From Actinoplanes sp. NBC_00393 (GTDB lineage Bacteria; Actinomycetota; Actinomycetes; Mycobacteriales; Micromonosporaceae), in NCBI RefSeq assembly GCF_036053395.1, contig NZ_CP107942.1:7830501-7894500 (forward strand): a stretch of 64,000 bases of DNA. The letters are read 5' to 3'. A program made the position numbers and the translations under genes. The notes below the pieces were generated by a model, which ran no database searches, had not been told where the DNA came from, and saw only the letters and a program-made list of their open reading frames with translations. Numbering within the stretch: position 1 is the first letter of the stretch; every line of letters begins with the position of its first letter. Below are positions 7,872 to 15,876 of this stretch, one piece after another.

Positions 7872-8876
7872 GTGTTTCCCTCCATGCCGCAGGACGATCC
7901 CTGGGACGCCGAAGCCTCCCAGCACGTCGCCCGCAACCCGGGCCGGCCCAAGGCCGGGTTCTACGGCGCTGTCCCGGAGGACGACGAGGACGGCCGGCAT
8001 CCGTCGTCGGACGAGGACGAGGAGGAGGAGTTCGAGGAGATCGAGGTCGTCCCGGTGCGCCCGAAGCTCTCGGTCGCGATCGGTGGATTCGCCGCGCTCC
8101 TCGCCGTCGCCGTGGCGCTGGGCGCTCAGACGACCGGTCCGGACGCGCGTCTCTCGTACGCAATCGTGCTCTTCGGGGTGCAGTTGCTGGGCCTGCTGGC
8201 CTGGACCATGGCGCTGCACCCGCCGGCGGCCGGCGCCACCGCAGCGATCGTCGCGCTCACCGCGCTGGCCGCCGACTACCTCGCGGTCACCGGTGAACCG
8301 GCCCGCTTCCTGCCGCTGATCTGGGTGGCCCTCGGCGGTTTCGTGGCCGCGATGATCGGTCAGTTCATCCGCGCCGAGGACCGGCAGCGGGCCCGGGACT
8401 CGTGGCGGAGCACGCTGCTCATCGTGCTCGGCGCGGTGGCGTACGCGATCCTGCTCGTGCTGGTCCGCCAGCCGCTCGGCGCGCAGACCATCCTGGTGTG
8501 CTGCACCGGCGCCGGGCTGGCCCTGCTGGTCGCGCGGCTGACCGACGCGGTGTTCCCGAAGCCGCGGATCGCGGCGCAGGTGCCGCGCGGCGCGACCGGC
8601 GTCGTGCTCGGCGCGATGCTCGGCACGCTGGCCTGCGCGATGCTCGGCAGCTACCTGGTGCTGCCGTTCACCCCGGCCAAGGGCGCGGTGCTCGGCCTGG
8701 TCGCCGCTGTCGCGGCGAACCTCATCGACCTCGCGGTGAACTTCGGCGAGGCCGGCCGCCGGCTGGCCGGCGAGGCCCCGACCTTCTGGCTGGCCCGGCA
8801 TATGCAGGGCCCGCTCGGCGGTCTCGCACTGACTGCCGCAGCGGCGTACGCGCTGACGCATCTCTACCTGAGTTGA
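7872..8876 (+). CDS. Multi-pass membrane protein with acidic N-terminus
   Basis: Function not recognised. It has 334 residues. The first 65 are hydrophilic and very acidic (DEDEEEEFEEIE) and probably cytoplasmic. About eight hydrophobic helices follow, starting at VAIGGFAALLAVAVALGA and ending with GLALTAAAAYALTHLYL. Short motifs such as FTPAKGAVLGLVAAVAANLIDL near the end resemble the tail of CDP-diglyceride synthases, but the full cytidylyltransferase signature is not present, so I do not assign that activity. The GTG start at 7872 has a -10-like CACGAT 7 nt upstream and no clear ribosome site. It lies between glnR and an LmeA-like gene, so a cell-envelope role is plausible. Confidence 0.75.
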   Translation: MFPSMPQDDPWDAEASQHVARNPGRPKAGFYGAVPEDDEDGRHPSSDEDEEEEFEEIEVVPVRPKLSVAIGGFAALLAVAVALGAQTTGPDARLSYAIVLFGVQLLGLLAWTMALHPPAAGATAAIVALTALAADYLAVTGEPARFLPLIWVALGGFVAAMIGQFIRAEDRQRARDSWRSTLLIVLGAVAYAILLVLVRQPLGAQTILVCCTGAGLALLVARLTDAVFPKPRIAAQVPRGATGVVLGAMLGTLACAMLGSYLVLPFTPAKGAVLGLVAAVAANLIDLAVNFGEAGRRLAGEAPTFWLARHMQGPLGGLALTAAAAYALTHLYLS

Positions 8877-8949
8877 CACCTCAGTTTCGGTGAACCCTCA
8901 GCCGGGGCATGTACGTTCCCCAGACAAGCGGGCGGACCGGGGAGGTTCA

Positions 8950-9741
8950 GTGGCCGAGGTGTACGAAACGGAACGTCCACGACGCCGCCGGGGCCGCGCG
9001 CTGCTGACCGTCGTCCTGGTGTTGCTGTTGCTCCTGCTCGCGGGCCTGGTCGTGCTGGACCGTTTCGGCGCCTCCTACGCCGAGCGGGTCCTGGCCACCC
9101 GGGTCACCGAGGAGCTGGCGAACCAGAAGGCGACCAGCGGGGAACCCGAGGTCACCATCGCCGGCATCCCGTTCCTCACCCAGGTGCTGGCCGGTGACTA
9201 CCAGGAGATCCGGATCGAGCTGCCGGACTTCACCGCACCGACCGGCACCGGCGAGAACATCACCATGCCGCTGCTGGACATCCACGCCCGCGACGTCAAG
9301 GCGCCGTTGGACACCGTGCGCAGCGGCCAGGGCGACGTGGTCGCCGGCACGGTGAGCGGCACCGGGACCGTCGACTACGCGCAGCTCGCCAAGCTGGTCG
9401 GCCGGGACGGGGTGCAGCTCAGTGAGAAGGACGGCAAGCTGGTCGGCTCCGCCCCGCTGTCGATTCCCGGCCAGAAACCGATCGACCTGGCCGGCACGGC
9501 CGAGCTGACCGTGGCCGAGGGCGTGGTTCGGGTTCGTTTCTCCGACGTGTCGGCGCCGAGTCTGCCGGACAACCCGCTGATCCAGGCCGCGGTCTCGCGC
9601 TTCGCCGAGAACCTGGCCTTCGACCTGGCCGTCCCGGAGCTCCCGATGAACCTCGACCTGCGCGAGGTCCAGGTCCTGCCGGAGGGACTGCGGGTCACCG
9701 CCGGCGCGGAGAACGTGAACCTCTCCGCGGCCGGGGTATGA
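8950..9741 (+). CDS. DUF2993 (LmeA-like) envelope protein
   Basis: 263 residues: a basic N-terminus (RPRRRRGRALL), one membrane anchor around residues 20-40 (LLTVVLVLLLLLLAGLVVL), then a DUF2993 domain in the periplasm. Characteristic phrases are TIAGIPFLTQVLAGDYQEIRIELPDF, DIHARDVKAPLDTV and VAGTVSGTGTVDYAQLAKLVG. In mycobacteria the family member LmeA (Rv0817c) sits beside glnR and is needed for mannan elongation of lipomannan. The same location here supports orthology but not the exact function. The GTG at 8950 is preferred (GGGGAGG a few bases upstream) over an upstream in-frame ATG-like extension at 8890. Confidence 0.85.
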   Translation: MAEVYETERPRRRRGRALLTVVLVLLLLLLAGLVVLDRFGASYAERVLATRVTEELANQKATSGEPEVTIAGIPFLTQVLAGDYQEIRIELPDFTAPTGTGENITMPLLDIHARDVKAPLDTVRSGQGDVVAGTVSGTGTVDYAQLAKLVGRDGVQLSEKDGKLVGSAPLSIPGQKPIDLAGTAELTVAEGVVRVRFSDVSAPSLPDNPLIQAAVSRFAENLAFDLAVPELPMNLDLREVQVLPEGLRVTAGAENVNLSAAGV

Positions 9742-9806
9742 CAACTCACAGGCATCAGCCGTTCCCGGATGGTGGTCGGAGCTGTTCCGCGGTGTGGGCC
9801 CGCTGG

Positions 9807-9812
9807 TAGTGT
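9807..9812 (+). promoter_or_regulatory. -10 element for leaderless Cys leader peptide
   Basis: TAGTGT ends 8 nt before the ATG of the small ORF at 9821, so transcription should begin at or next to that ATG. No ribosome binding site precedes the ATG, which fits a leaderless leader peptide. Confidence 0.55.
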
Positions 9813-9820
9813 CGCTTCCC

Positions 9821-9898
9821 ATGAGCCTGTTGCTCACGAAGAGGCGCGCGGTCGACCTGTGCCGCGTGGCCGCGTGCCTGTGTCGCCCTGTCAACTGA
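9821..9898 (+). CDS. Cysteine-rich leader peptide (25 aa)
   Basis: A 25-codon ORF begins at ATG 9821 and ends at TGA 9896-9898. It encodes a basic peptide whose C-terminal half reads VDLCRVAACLCRPVN, with three cysteines in a short span. Peptides with the LTxRRxVDLCRVxxCLCR pattern are annotated in many actinobacteria as putative leader peptides upstream of sulfur-assimilation genes. Cys-rich uORFs control sulfur operons by attenuation in mycobacteria. It lies 184 nt before a sulfurtransferase gene. Ribosome stalling at the Cys codons under cysteine shortage would raise expression of the downstream operon; the mechanism is inference, the ORF is directly visible. Confidence 0.82.
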   Translation: MSLLLTKRRAVDLCRVAACLCRPVN

Positions 9899-10082
9899 CG
9901 GGGCCACTCGGTGCTGAGCACCTAACTCTCCTTTGAGCCCGGGGCATTTCTTTGTCCGGCAGTGGCGCCGTCGCACAGCAGCCCGTGATCCCAACTAACC
10001 GATGGGTCCGCGCGGAGTGCGACTGAGAAACACTTCCGTGCGCTGACTCTCCCTCCACCCACCTTCCACAGGGAGTGAACCG
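9899..10082 (+). promoter_or_regulatory. Attenuator-like leader between Cys peptide and sulfurtransferase
   Basis: This 184-nt stretch follows the leader peptide stop. It has a small hairpin just downstream, GGTGC-TGA-GCACC (9910-9922), 12 nt past the leader stop, and further GC-rich short inverted segments. The ribosome site GGGAG sits near 10070 before ATG 10083. This is the expected place for an attenuation or SD-masking structure, but I cannot fold it here and no run of T follows the hairpin. Confidence 0.45.
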
Positions 10083-10931
10083 ATGAGTCGCGACACCGCA
10101 CTCGTCTCGGCCGAGTGGGCCGAGCAGAACCTGGACACGCCGGGCCTCGTCTTCGTCGAGGTCGACGAGGACACCACCGCCTACGACGGCGGCCACATCC
10201 CCGGTGCGATCAAGATCGACTGGAAGAAGGACCTGCAGGACCCGGTCCGCCGGGACTTCGTCAACCAGGAGCAGTTCGCCGCTCTGCTCTCCGAGCGCGG
10301 CATCTCCAACGACGACACCGTGATCCTCTACGGCGGCAACAACAACTGGTTCGCGGCGTACGCGTACTGGTACTTCAAGCTCTACGGCCACGAGCAGGTC
10401 AAGCTGATCGACGGCGGCCGCAAGAAGTGGGAGCTCGACGCCCGCGTCTACACCAAGGACGTGCCGGTCCGCGAGAAGACGGAGTACGTGGCGAAGGCGC
10501 CGAACCTCGAGATCCGCGCCTTCCGCGACGAGGTCGTCCAGGCCATCGGCGTGAAGAACCTGGTCGACGTCCGCAGCCCCGACGAGTTCGCCGGTCGCCT
10601 CCTCGCGCCGGCGCACCTGCCGCAGGAGCAGTCGCAGCGGGGCGGCCACATCCCGACCGCGCTCAGCGTGCCGTGGAGCAAGGCGGCCAACGAGGACGGC
10701 ACCTTCAAGTCCGACGAGGAACTCGCCAAGATCTACGGCGAGGCCGGGCTGGACGGCAGCAAGGACACCATCGCCTACTGCCGGATCGGCGAGCGCTCCT
10801 CGCACACCTGGTTCGTGCTCAAGGAACTGCTCGGCCACGAGAACGTGAAGAACTACGACGGCTCGTGGACCGAGTACGGCTCGCTGATCGGCGTGCCGAT
10901 CGCGCTCGGCGACGAACCCGGAAAGGCGTGA
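10083..10931 (+). CDS. Thiosulfate sulfurtransferase (rhodanese, CysA/SseA type)
   Basis: Moves sulfur from thiosulfate or a related donor to a thiol acceptor in the cytoplasm; 282 residues, the usual two-rhodanese-domain length. The N-terminal inactive domain contains YDGGHIPGAIKIDW. The C-terminal catalytic domain has VDVRSPDEFAGR, GHIPTALSVPWSKA and the active loop AYCRIGERSSHTWF with Cys233 as the sulfur-carrying residue. It is the first gene of a two-gene operon with DUF1416 (stop 10931, next ATG 10934) behind the Cys-rich leader peptide, so it is probably induced by cysteine limitation. The mycobacterial counterpart is CysA2/CysA3. Confidence 0.93.
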   Translation: MSRDTALVSAEWAEQNLDTPGLVFVEVDEDTTAYDGGHIPGAIKIDWKKDLQDPVRRDFVNQEQFAALLSERGISNDDTVILYGGNNNWFAAYAYWYFKLYGHEQVKLIDGGRKKWELDARVYTKDVPVREKTEYVAKAPNLEIRAFRDEVVQAIGVKNLVDVRSPDEFAGRLLAPAHLPQEQSQRGGHIPTALSVPWSKAANEDGTFKSDEELAKIYGEAGLDGSKDTIAYCRIGERSSHTWFVLKELLGHENVKNYDGSWTEYGSLIGVPIALGDEPGKA

Positions 10932-10933
10932 TC

Positions 10934-11284
10934 ATGACTCTGCCTACCACCGCGAACACCGCGGCCAACGTCGCGGCCGGTTGCGCCGCCCCCGACCAGT
11001 CCGCGCCCCTCCCCAGCAGCGTGGACCTGGAGAAGGAGACGGTCATCACCGGCTTCGTCCGGACCGCCGAGGGCGAGCCGGTCGGCGGGGCGTACGTCCG
11101 CCTCCTGGACGGCTCCGGCGAGTTCACCGCCGAGGTCGTCTCCTCCCCCGAGGGCGTGTTCCGCTTCTTCGCGGCACCCGGCTCCTGGACCGTGCGGGCG
11201 CTCAGCCGGTTCGGCAACGGCGAGCTCGAGGTGGACGCCACCCGTGGAGTCAACGAGGTCGCGCTGACCGTGGCCACCGTCTGA
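10934..11284 (+). CDS. DUF1416 protein (SseC-like)
   Basis: 116 residues. The first 30 are low-complexity Thr/Ala-rich. The conserved domain follows: SSVDLEKETVITGFVRTAEG, AYVRLLDGSGEFTAEVVSS, FRFFAAPGSWTVRALSRFGNG. It matches mycobacterial SseC, which pairs with the CysA thiosulfate sulfurtransferases; the fold is a transthyretin-like beta-sandwich. Biochemical function is not established. It starts 2 bp after the sulfurtransferase stop with GGAAAGG as ribosome site, so it is co-translated with it. Confidence 0.9.
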   Translation: MTLPTTANTAANVAAGCAAPDQSAPLPSSVDLEKETVITGFVRTAEGEPVGGAYVRLLDGSGEFTAEVVSSPEGVFRFFAAPGSWTVRALSRFGNGELEVDATRGVNEVALTVATV

Positions 11285-11302
11285 TCGCCCACGCTCTGTG
11301 AT

Positions 11303-11334
11303 GAGGGCGGGACCCCGTACGGGGTCCCGCCCTC
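11303..11334. terminator. 14-bp perfect hairpin, convergent terminator
   Basis: GAGGGCGGGACCCC (11303-11316) pairs fully with GGGGTCCCGCCCTC (11321-11334) over a GTAC loop. It follows the DUF1416 stop (11284) and touches the stop codon of the opposing transporter gene (ends 11333), so one hairpin can end both transcripts. There is no T-tract. Confidence 0.7.
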
Positions 11335-12592
11335 AGTCGTTTGCGCTCCCGGCGGTGACCACCACGGCGTCCGCCGGGACCTCCGGGCGGCGCCGGGACA
11401 GGCGCCGGATCGCGGTGTTCAGCACCGCGATGATCGGCACCGCCACCAGCGCGCCGATGATGCCGGCCAGCACCACACCGCAGGCGATCCCGATGATCAC
11501 CACGAGCGGGTGGATGGCCACCGCCCGGCCCATGATCAGCGGCTGGAGCACGTGCCCCTCCAGCTGCTGCACCAGGATCACCGCGCCCAGCGTGATCAGC
11601 GCGACCACCCAGCCCTGATCCACCAGGGCGACCAGGACGGCCACCGCACCGGAGACGCTGGCGCCGACGATCGGGATGAACGCGCCCAGGAAGACCAGCG
11701 CGGCCAGCGGGAACGGGAACGGCACGTCCAGGATCAGCAGGGCCAGGCCGATGCCGAGCGCGTCGATGAACGCGACCAGGACGGTGGCCCGGACGTAGGC
11801 GCCGAGCGTGGCCCACGAGGCGTCGCCCGCGTCGGCCAGCGACCAGCGCGCGTTCACCGGGAACAGGCGAACCGTGAACCGCCAGATCTGCCGCCCGTCC
11901 CGCAGGAAGAAGAAGGTCGCGAAGAGCACCAGCAGCAGGCCGGTGACCACCTCGGCGATGGTGGCCGCAGTCGCTATACCGGTCGAGGTCAGCTGCGAGG
12001 TGTTCGAGTTGACCCACTCCTGGGCCGAGTCGATCGCCTGGTCCACCTGGTCGTCGGAGAGGTGCAGCGGGCCGGTCCGCGCCCACTCCTGGATCTGGCG
12101 GACACCGGCGCTGGCGTTCTCGGTCAGCTGCGGCACGCCGTCGATGAACTGGTTCACCACCAGCGTCAACGTGCCGGCCACCGCGGCCAGACCGCCGATC
12201 AGCACCAGGAACGTGGCGAACGACCGGGGCACGTGCAGCCGCAGCAGCCAGCCGACGGCCGGGCCGAGCAGCGCGGAGAGCAGCAGGGCGATGGCCAGCG
12301 GGATCACCACGATGCTGACGATGCCGATCAGCCGCAGCAGCGCCCAGCCGATCACGCCGACCACGATCAGCCGCCAACTCCAGGCCGCGGCGATGCGCAA
12401 CGGCTGAGGCACGTCCGCGTCGTCCCGGCTGCTCGTGGAGTGGTGCACGATCTCCGGCTCGGGTGGGGGCGGGGCGAACTCGACCTCGTACGGCTCGGGG
12501 GGCGGGCTCTCGGTGCGGGCCAGCCGCACGGAGTCCCGCCCCGAGTCGTAGGCCTTCTTCAAGTTGTCCCGGACCCGCTGCAAGCGGTTCAA
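11333..12592 (-). CDS. AI-2E family transporter (DUF20 permease)
   Basis: Integral membrane protein of about 419 residues. After a hydrophilic N-terminus of about 75 residues (Pro/Glu-rich PPPEPYEVEFAPPPPEPE) come seven to eight helices, starting with WRLIVVGVIGWALLRLIGIV. A soluble loop (around 165-220) separates the first and second halves. The family hallmark FLGAFIPIVGASVSGAVAVLVAL and the final LVAVPIIAVLNTAIRRL are present. Some members export small signals, others act as ion/H+ exchangers; the substrate here is unknown. The start is uncertain: TTG 12592 is preferred because GGGGG lies 9 nt upstream, while in-frame GTG codons further up would enter the divergent promoter. Confidence 0.85.
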   Translation of the reverse strand: MNRLQRVRDNLKKAYDSGRDSVRLARTESPPPEPYEVEFAPPPPEPEIVHHSTSSRDDADVPQPLRIAAAWSWRLIVVGVIGWALLRLIGIVSIVVIPLAIALLLSALLGPAVGWLLRLHVPRSFATFLVLIGGLAAVAGTLTLVVNQFIDGVPQLTENASAGVRQIQEWARTGPLHLSDDQVDQAIDSAQEWVNSNTSQLTSTGIATAATIAEVVTGLLLVLFATFFFLRDGRQIWRFTVRLFPVNARWSLADAGDASWATLGAYVRATVLVAFIDALGIGLALLILDVPFPFPLAALVFLGAFIPIVGASVSGAVAVLVALVDQGWVVALITLGAVILVQQLEGHVLQPLIMGRAVAIHPLVVIIGIACGVVLAGIIGALVAVPIIAVLNTAIRRLSRRRPEVPADAVVVTAGSAND

Positions 12593-12693
12593 CCGCCTAC
12601 CCCCTTGACCATTGCAGTGCGCAGTAGTCACGGTAGTGCCCTGCTGCCCGAATCGCCTTCCCCCCGGCACCCGGGCCACGCGTGACACCGGCG

Positions 12694-12699
12694 TACCGT
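12694..12699 (+). promoter_or_regulatory. -10 element for the GroES-like gene
   Basis: TACCGT ends 8 nt before GTG 12708 with no ribosome site in between, indicating a leaderless mRNA. This was used to choose the GTG over the longer upstream frame. Confidence 0.45.
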
Positions 12700-12707
12700 C
12701 TGCGGTT

Positions 12708-13046
12708 GTGAGCACCGAAGCCCAGACCGACACCGGATTGCCGATCCGGATGCTGCACGACCGCGTCCTCGTCCGTCAGGACGGCGGCGAGGGGGAACGC
12801 CGATCCACCGCGGGCATCGTGATCCCCGCCACCGCGTCGATGGGGCGGCGCCTGTCCTGGGCGACCGCGGTCGGGGTGGGGCCGAACGTCCGCTCGATCG
12901 TGGTCGGCGACCGGGTGCTCTTCGACCCCGACGACCGTTCCGAGGTGGAGTTGCACGGCAAGGAGTACGTCCTGCTGCGCGAACGGGACGTGCACGCGGT
13001 CGCAGCCACCCGCGTCGAGTCGGACGGAACCGGCCTCTACCTCTGA
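12708..13046 (+). CDS. GroES-like co-chaperonin family protein
   Basis: 112 residues, slightly longer than GroES. The conserved core is LPIRMLHDRVLVRQD, GERRSTAGIVIPATA, VGVGPNVRSIVVGDRVLFDP and KEYVLLRERDVHAVAA. It lacks the classic GroES mobile loop wording and is not adjacent to a groEL gene; the groEL at 24.3 kb is alone. Similar stand-alone proteins occur across actinobacteria, and their partner is not known. It ends 10 bp inside the convergent protease gene. Confidence 0.85.
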   Translation: MSTEAQTDTGLPIRMLHDRVLVRQDGGEGERRSTAGIVIPATASMGRRLSWATAVGVGPNVRSIVVGDRVLFDPDDRSEVELHGKEYVLLRERDVHAVAATRVESDGTGLYL

Positions 13047-14662
13047 GGCGGCTGCCAGGGGTCCGGGTAACTGCCGCGCAACGGCGGCGGCGAACCCGGG
13101 GCCTGCGGAAACGGCGGCGGTGAGCCCGGCGCCGGCGGGAACGGCGGCGGGTAGCCGGGCTGCTGGCCGGGGTAACCGCCGTAGGCGGGATAGATCGGCG
13201 GCGGAGCGAGCCGCATCGGCACCGGCATGACCGGCTCCGGCGGCGGCGCCACGCTGCGCACCACCCCGTCCGGGAAGGTGATCCGGTAGCTCTGCCCGTC
13301 CCACCAGGCCGGCGGGGTCTGCGGATCACGCCCGGCGAAGACCGAGCGGTAACCGGTGATCGCGGCGAGCAACTCGTGCTCCTCGGCCCGCGCCCGTTCC
13401 AGCTCCCGCGGATGCTGCTCCAGGCCGCGCTGCATGCCGTCGCGCAGCAGCGCCAGCCGGGTCGAGGCGAACTGGAAGCTGCGCATCGCCCGGTGCCCGG
13501 CCGGACCGGCGACCCGCTTGGCCCACTGCCGGGCCGAGTGCCGCCGGCCCAGGCTGGCCAGCGAGGCCACCTCCGGCGGGGCGAACCAGCCGGCCTGCAC
13601 GTAGTGGTGCAGGGTCCGCTCGGCCAGGCGGCCCTCCCAGCTGCGCAGCGCCACGGCGAAACCGACCACGGCGAAGAAGAACGGCACCATGAAGCCGAGG
13701 TAGCCGTACAGCATGATCAGCATCTCGCCGGTCGCGGCGGTGAGCGTGGGCAGCAGGTTGAAGAGCCCGTGCAGGATCATCGCGGCGAGCAGGCCGGCGA
13801 CCGGGGCGAGCCAGCGCACCGTGCGGTCCGCCGAGCGCGCCGCGATGCCCAGCCCGATGCCGGCCATCGAGGTGAAGAGCGGGTGCGCGAAGCCGGTGAA
13901 CAGGATCCGCACGATGAAGATCAGGAAGACGTTCTGCAGGCCGGTGGCCGGGCCGTATTGGTCGACACCCGCCGCGTACCCGTGACCGCCGAGGTAGAGC
14001 ACGTTCTCCACCATGGCGAAGCCGAGCGCGGAGAGACCGCAGTAGACGATGCCGTCGGTGATGCCGGACCACTCCGCCCGGCGGCGCCAGAACAGCAGCA
14101 GCGGGCCGAGCACCTTCATCGACTCCTCGATGAAGGGGGCGATCAGGACGGCGACCAGCGCGTCCGGCAGGCCCAACTCGCTGAAAAGGTACGCCGCGCC
14201 GGTGTTCACCAGCAGGGCCACCGCGGTCGCCACGGCCGCGCCCCAGGCGAAGCAGAAGACCAGGTATTTCACCGGCTCCGGCTCATAGCGGTCCAGCCAG
14301 GCGAAGGCGCTGGCCAGCAGCGGGACCGGAAGGATCGCCGCGGTCAGGCCGATGGCGAGGCCGGTGATGCCGAGGCTGTAGCCCAAAAAGATGAGCATGC
14401 CGACGGCCGCGAGCGCGATCAGCGTGATCACGGCGGCGATCGGCAGCCAGCGACGCCAGCCGATCCGCCGGCCGGGGATCGGCGCCGCCGCGTCGGTCGC
14501 CACCGGGTACGGCGGGACGGGATCGGGCGCCACGGTGTCCGGCAGGACGTGGGCGCCCGGCTCGGACCCGGGCCCGCCGAGCGACGGCGGCCCGGACTGC
14601 GGGTTGACCGGCTGCGGATGGGCAGCCGGATCGGGCGCTCCGGGCGGCGAGTCGTCGGCCAT
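13037..14662 (-). CDS. PrsW family intramembrane metalloprotease
   Basis: 541 residues with a Pro-rich N-terminus (1-75), about eight membrane helices (80-390) and a cytoplasmic tail ending in Pro/Gly-rich repeats (PGYPPPFPPAPGSPPPFPQ). PrsW motifs are visible: LIAPFIEESMKVLGP (EExxK), ALGFAMVENVLYLGG (ExxxY region), FAHPLFTSMAGIGLG and MILHGLFNLLP, which supply the metal-binding Glu/His residues. The family cleaves membrane anti-sigma factors in Bacillus; the target here is unknown. ATG 14662 is preferred because TAGGCT lies 7 nt upstream (leaderless). Confidence 0.88.
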   Translation of the reverse strand: MADDSPPGAPDPAAHPQPVNPQSGPPSLGGPGSEPGAHVLPDTVAPDPVPPYPVATDAAAPIPGRRIGWRRWLPIAAVITLIALAAVGMLIFLGYSLGITGLAIGLTAAILPVPLLASAFAWLDRYEPEPVKYLVFCFAWGAAVATAVALLVNTGAAYLFSELGLPDALVAVLIAPFIEESMKVLGPLLLFWRRRAEWSGITDGIVYCGLSALGFAMVENVLYLGGHGYAAGVDQYGPATGLQNVFLIFIVRILFTGFAHPLFTSMAGIGLGIAARSADRTVRWLAPVAGLLAAMILHGLFNLLPTLTAATGEMLIMLYGYLGFMVPFFFAVVGFAVALRSWEGRLAERTLHHYVQAGWFAPPEVASLASLGRRHSARQWAKRVAGPAGHRAMRSFQFASTRLALLRDGMQRGLEQHPRELERARAEEHELLAAITGYRSVFAGRDPQTPPAWWDGQSYRITFPDGVVRSVAPPPEPVMPVPMRLAPPPIYPAYGGYPGQQPGYPPPFPPAPGSPPPFPQAPGSPPPLRGSYPDPWQPPQR

Positions 14663-14719
14663 GTCCGCCAGCCTAGCCACCGGACTCGCGTCCGACTCGC
14701 CCGAGGAGCGTGAAACAGA

Positions 14720-15847
14720 TCAAGAAGGACGCGATCGACCCGGTCGTTTCCGGGCGCCGTGCGACCGCCCGTGCCAGCCGAGGGCGTCGCGGACCTGGCG
14801 GGTGGCCTCCGCGTACTCCACACCGGTGGCCCGCAACAGGTCCGCGACCGCGGTCCGGATCTGTGCCACCACCACGCCGCCGGAGTATCCGACCCCGTCC
14901 TGCAGCGCGCGCCCCGACTCGGAGACCGCCTGCAGCGCCCGTTTGCGTGCGGCGACCGGGTCGGCGCCCTCCGCCCACTCCTCCCGGAGCAGGTCGACGG
15001 CGTCGCCGAGGTGCCGCACCGAGGCCGGCAGCACCTCCGGGACCCGCTCCCGGTCGTTCAGCGCGGTCTGCGCCCGGCGGATCATCACCCGGACGTTGCG
15101 CAGCGCGTAGGTGATCTGCGGGGCGCCCTCGACGTACTGGGCCAGGGCGCCGCGGGCCCGCCAGCGCGCCGGGGCGAACGCGACGTTCTCCCGTGCCGCG
15201 TCGATCGCCGCGGTGAACGCGGCGAACGTGCCCTCGGCCGCGCGCAACCGGGCCAGCGCCGCCTCGATCACGTCCGGATCGCCCTCGGCCAGGCCCAGGG
15301 ACGCCTCGTGCAGCCCGGCGGTGAACGCCCGCAGCGCCGGGTCGGCGGCCCGTTTCACCACGGTGAGCGGGTTGATCGGCAGCAGCACGGTCATCACGGC
15401 GAGCGCGACCGCGCCGCCGACCAGGGCGTCGAAGAACCGGGTCCACGGCTGCTCGGTGGTGGTGGTCAACGTCGCCACCAGCACCGCCGACGAGGCGGAC
15501 TGCACGATCAACGCCGGAGTGCCACCCACTGACGTCGCCACCAGCACCGCGAGGAACACGACCAGGCCGATCTGCACCGGCCCGGCGCCGATCAGCAGGA
15601 TGATCAGGTCACCGATGCCGATGCCGACCGCGACCCCGAGCACCAGCTCAGCGGTGCGCCGCAGCCGTTGACCGACCGACGACGCGAGTGCGATCACCGC
15701 TGCGATCGGCGCGAAGAACGGCATCGGCCGCTCGAACACGTCGTGCGCAACGAACCAGGCCATCCCCGCGGCGAGCCCGGCCTGGACAGCGAGCATCAGT
15801 CCGGCCCGGGCCCGGCCCGGGACAGCCGCCAACCCGTCGCCGATCAT
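14720..15847 (-). CDS. FUSC family membrane protein
   Basis: 375 residues. The N-terminal half has about six tightly packed helices including PMPFFAPIAAVIALASSVGQRLRRTAELVLGVAVGIGIGDLII, which carries the FUSC-type aromatic-acid-exporter motif. The C-terminal half (about 170-375) is soluble and helical (EASLGLAEGDPDVIEAALARLRAAEGTF). The family is linked to efflux of aromatic acids; no substrate can be named. TAGGTT lies 6 nt before the ATG at 15847, so leaderless expression is likely. It is divergent from the HD-like gene, 29 bp apart. Confidence 0.83.
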   Translation of the reverse strand: MIGDGLAAVPGRARAGLMLAVQAGLAAGMAWFVAHDVFERPMPFFAPIAAVIALASSVGQRLRRTAELVLGVAVGIGIGDLIILLIGAGPVQIGLVVFLAVLVATSVGGTPALIVQSASSAVLVATLTTTTEQPWTRFFDALVGGAVALAVMTVLLPINPLTVVKRAADPALRAFTAGLHEASLGLAEGDPDVIEAALARLRAAEGTFAAFTAAIDAARENVAFAPARWRARGALAQYVEGAPQITYALRNVRVMIRRAQTALNDRERVPEVLPASVRHLGDAVDLLREEWAEGADPVAARKRALQAVSESGRALQDGVGYSGGVVVAQIRTAVADLLRATGVEYAEATRQVRDALGWHGRSHGARKRPGRSRPS

Positions 15848-15876
15848 GGCCTCAACCTACGTGCCAGGATGCTGAG

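Noticed and set aside
7872..8876. Phosphatidate cytidylyltransferase
   Set aside because: Only the C-terminal few motifs are faintly similar; the CDP-diglyceride synthase signature is missing, so left as unknown membrane protein.
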